A DNA stretch of 41,711 bases from Candidatus Rokuibacteriota bacterium (GTDB taxonomy: Bacteria; Methylomirabilota; Methylomirabilia; Rokubacteriales; CSP1-6), in contig QHSC01000115.1 of the NCBI GenBank assembly GCA_003220345.1, positions 1-41,711 on the forward strand, written 5' to 3'. The notes under the pieces were generated by a model. It was given only the letters and a program-made list of their open reading frames with translations, ran no database searches and had not been told where the DNA came from. Below are positions 41,175 through 41,711 of this stretch, in pieces. Each line of letters begins with the position of its first letter. Positions within the stretch are counted from its first letter, which is position 1. The translations under genes were made by a program, and so were the position numbers.

Positions 41175-41711
41175 ATGCGCACATCTCGCGTCGCCGTCAG
41201 GCTCCTGGTCGCGGTCCTCGCGCTGCTCATGCTCCACTCGGCGGCGCAGGGGCAGACGGGCCGGACCACCCAGGTCTATCAGATGGCCGGCACGTGCTCG
41301 ATCGAGGTGAGACCGGACGCCGCGGTAATCGTCGGGGGCGTCGCGGCGGGCGGGCTCCTGCCCATCGAAGCCGTCGACAAGCTCGAGAAGCAGCTCGCGC
41401 TCGTGCGCGGGTATCTGGACAGCAATCGAGGCCAGCTCCAGCTCCTCGAGCGCGTGCGGACCCTGAGAAATTCGCCCGCGCGCCCTCAGGATGCGGAGCC
41501 GCCCTTCCAGGTGGTGCAGAGGCTGCGCGCGGAGCTTCCCGTCAACGCGCCCATCGATCAGATCCTTCAGCGGCTGATCGAGCTGGGGCTCGACCGCTTC
41601 GGTGACGACGTCCTGAACACGGGAGGCTCCCGGCGGGAGCCGGTGGTGCGTTTCGTCATTCGCGATCTGGATGCAAAGCTCAACGACCTCCAGCAGAGCT
41701 GCGCGGCGGCG
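41175..41711 (+). CDS. Secreted SIMPL (DUF541)-like protein, 3' part outside the window
   Basis: 179 codons are visible and the frame is still open at the window end. A signal peptide (MRTSRVAVRLLVAVLALLML, cleavage near QGQTG) is followed by AGTCSIEVRPDAAVIVGGVA, which resembles the start of SIMPL/DUF541 domains, periplasmic or envelope proteins found in oligomers. Further on are helical segments (AVDKLEKQLALVRGYLDSN and PIDQILQRLIELGLDRFG). The only ribosome-site-like sequence is a weak GGAA. The family call rests on one short stretch, so another secreted protein remains possible. Confidence 0.6.
   Translation, partial: MRTSRVAVRLLVAVLALLMLHSAAQGQTGRTTQVYQMAGTCSIEVRPDAAVIVGGVAAGGLLPIEAVDKLEKQLALVRGYLDSNRGQLQLLERVRTLRNSPARPQDAEPPFQVVQRLRAELPVNAPIDQILQRLIELGLDRFGDDVLNTGGSRREPVVRFVIRDLDAKLNDLQQSCAAA

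Noticed and set aside
1-41711. tRNA, rRNA, CRISPR arrays, integrase or transposase genes
   Set aside because: Reading both strands showed none that could be supported; the only mobile-type sequence is the small non-coding element at 38336-38460.

Overview
The window is a very GC-rich, densely coded bacterial chromosome segment with about 37 genes and no gap above 300 bases. It contains no rRNA, tRNA, CRISPR array or recognisable IS transposase. Its content is three family-5 peptide/nickel-type permease sets, several ACMSD-like amidohydrolases, luciferase-like flavin oxidoreductases, a CaiB/BaiF CoA-transferase, a phytanoyl-CoA dioxygenase and an AMP-forming acyl-CoA ligase. This resembles a heterotrophic soil or sediment bacterium of the Candidatus Rokubacteria or proteobacterial kind. 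The taxonomic guess rests on style and gene content only, because no marker gene is present.

Layout. 1-1737 (minus): the start of a cut-off gene and a GHKL-fold ATPase whose N-box lies upstream of any canonical start codon. 1906-5296 (plus): a peptide-type ABC importer (binding protein and two permeases) without its ATPases. 5396-10397 (plus): a probable catabolic operon with a thiamine-diphosphate enzyme, two amidohydrolases and a luciferase-like oxidoreductase. 10405-16871: short units on both strands with a CoA-transferase, an alpha/beta hydrolase, a TPR protein, an AtzA/TrzA-type amidohydrolase paired with a second luciferase-like oxidoreductase, and a third ACMSD-like amidohydrolase. 16952-21224 (minus): a complete NMT1/SsuABC-type importer followed by a lone family-5 binding protein. 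21279-27916 (minus): a cysteine-synthase-like enzyme, a small unknown protein, a cysteinyl-tRNA-synthetase/MshC-like ligase lacking the C-terminal anticodon region, an acyl-CoA ligase, a coiled-coil protein, a PhyH dioxygenase and an ARPP-1/DUF6569-like protein. 28078-36614 (plus): a conserved unknown protein, a class III aminotransferase, an M20-fold hydrolase with an altered metal site, and a full peptide importer with fused ATPases. 36725-40335 (plus): another binding protein and permease pair, interrupted by a MITE-like element. 40392-41711: a Xre/ParS-type antitoxin without a toxin, a tiny lipoprotein and the start of a secreted SIMPL-like protein.

How it fits together (inference): the region looks like a scavenging and catabolic island in which importers bring in small organic or peptidic compounds. 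Decarboxylases and hydrolases of the ACMSD fold, flavin oxidoreductases, a CoA ligase and a CoA-transferase would then channel them into central metabolism. No substrate can be named from sequence alone.

The observations most worth a second look are the CysRS/MshC-like ligase next to a cysteine-synthase-like gene, the M20 protein missing canonical metal ligands, GC-rich hairpins between binding-protein and permease genes, mini-ORFs that bridge genes by 4-base overlaps, and candidate leaderless promoters.
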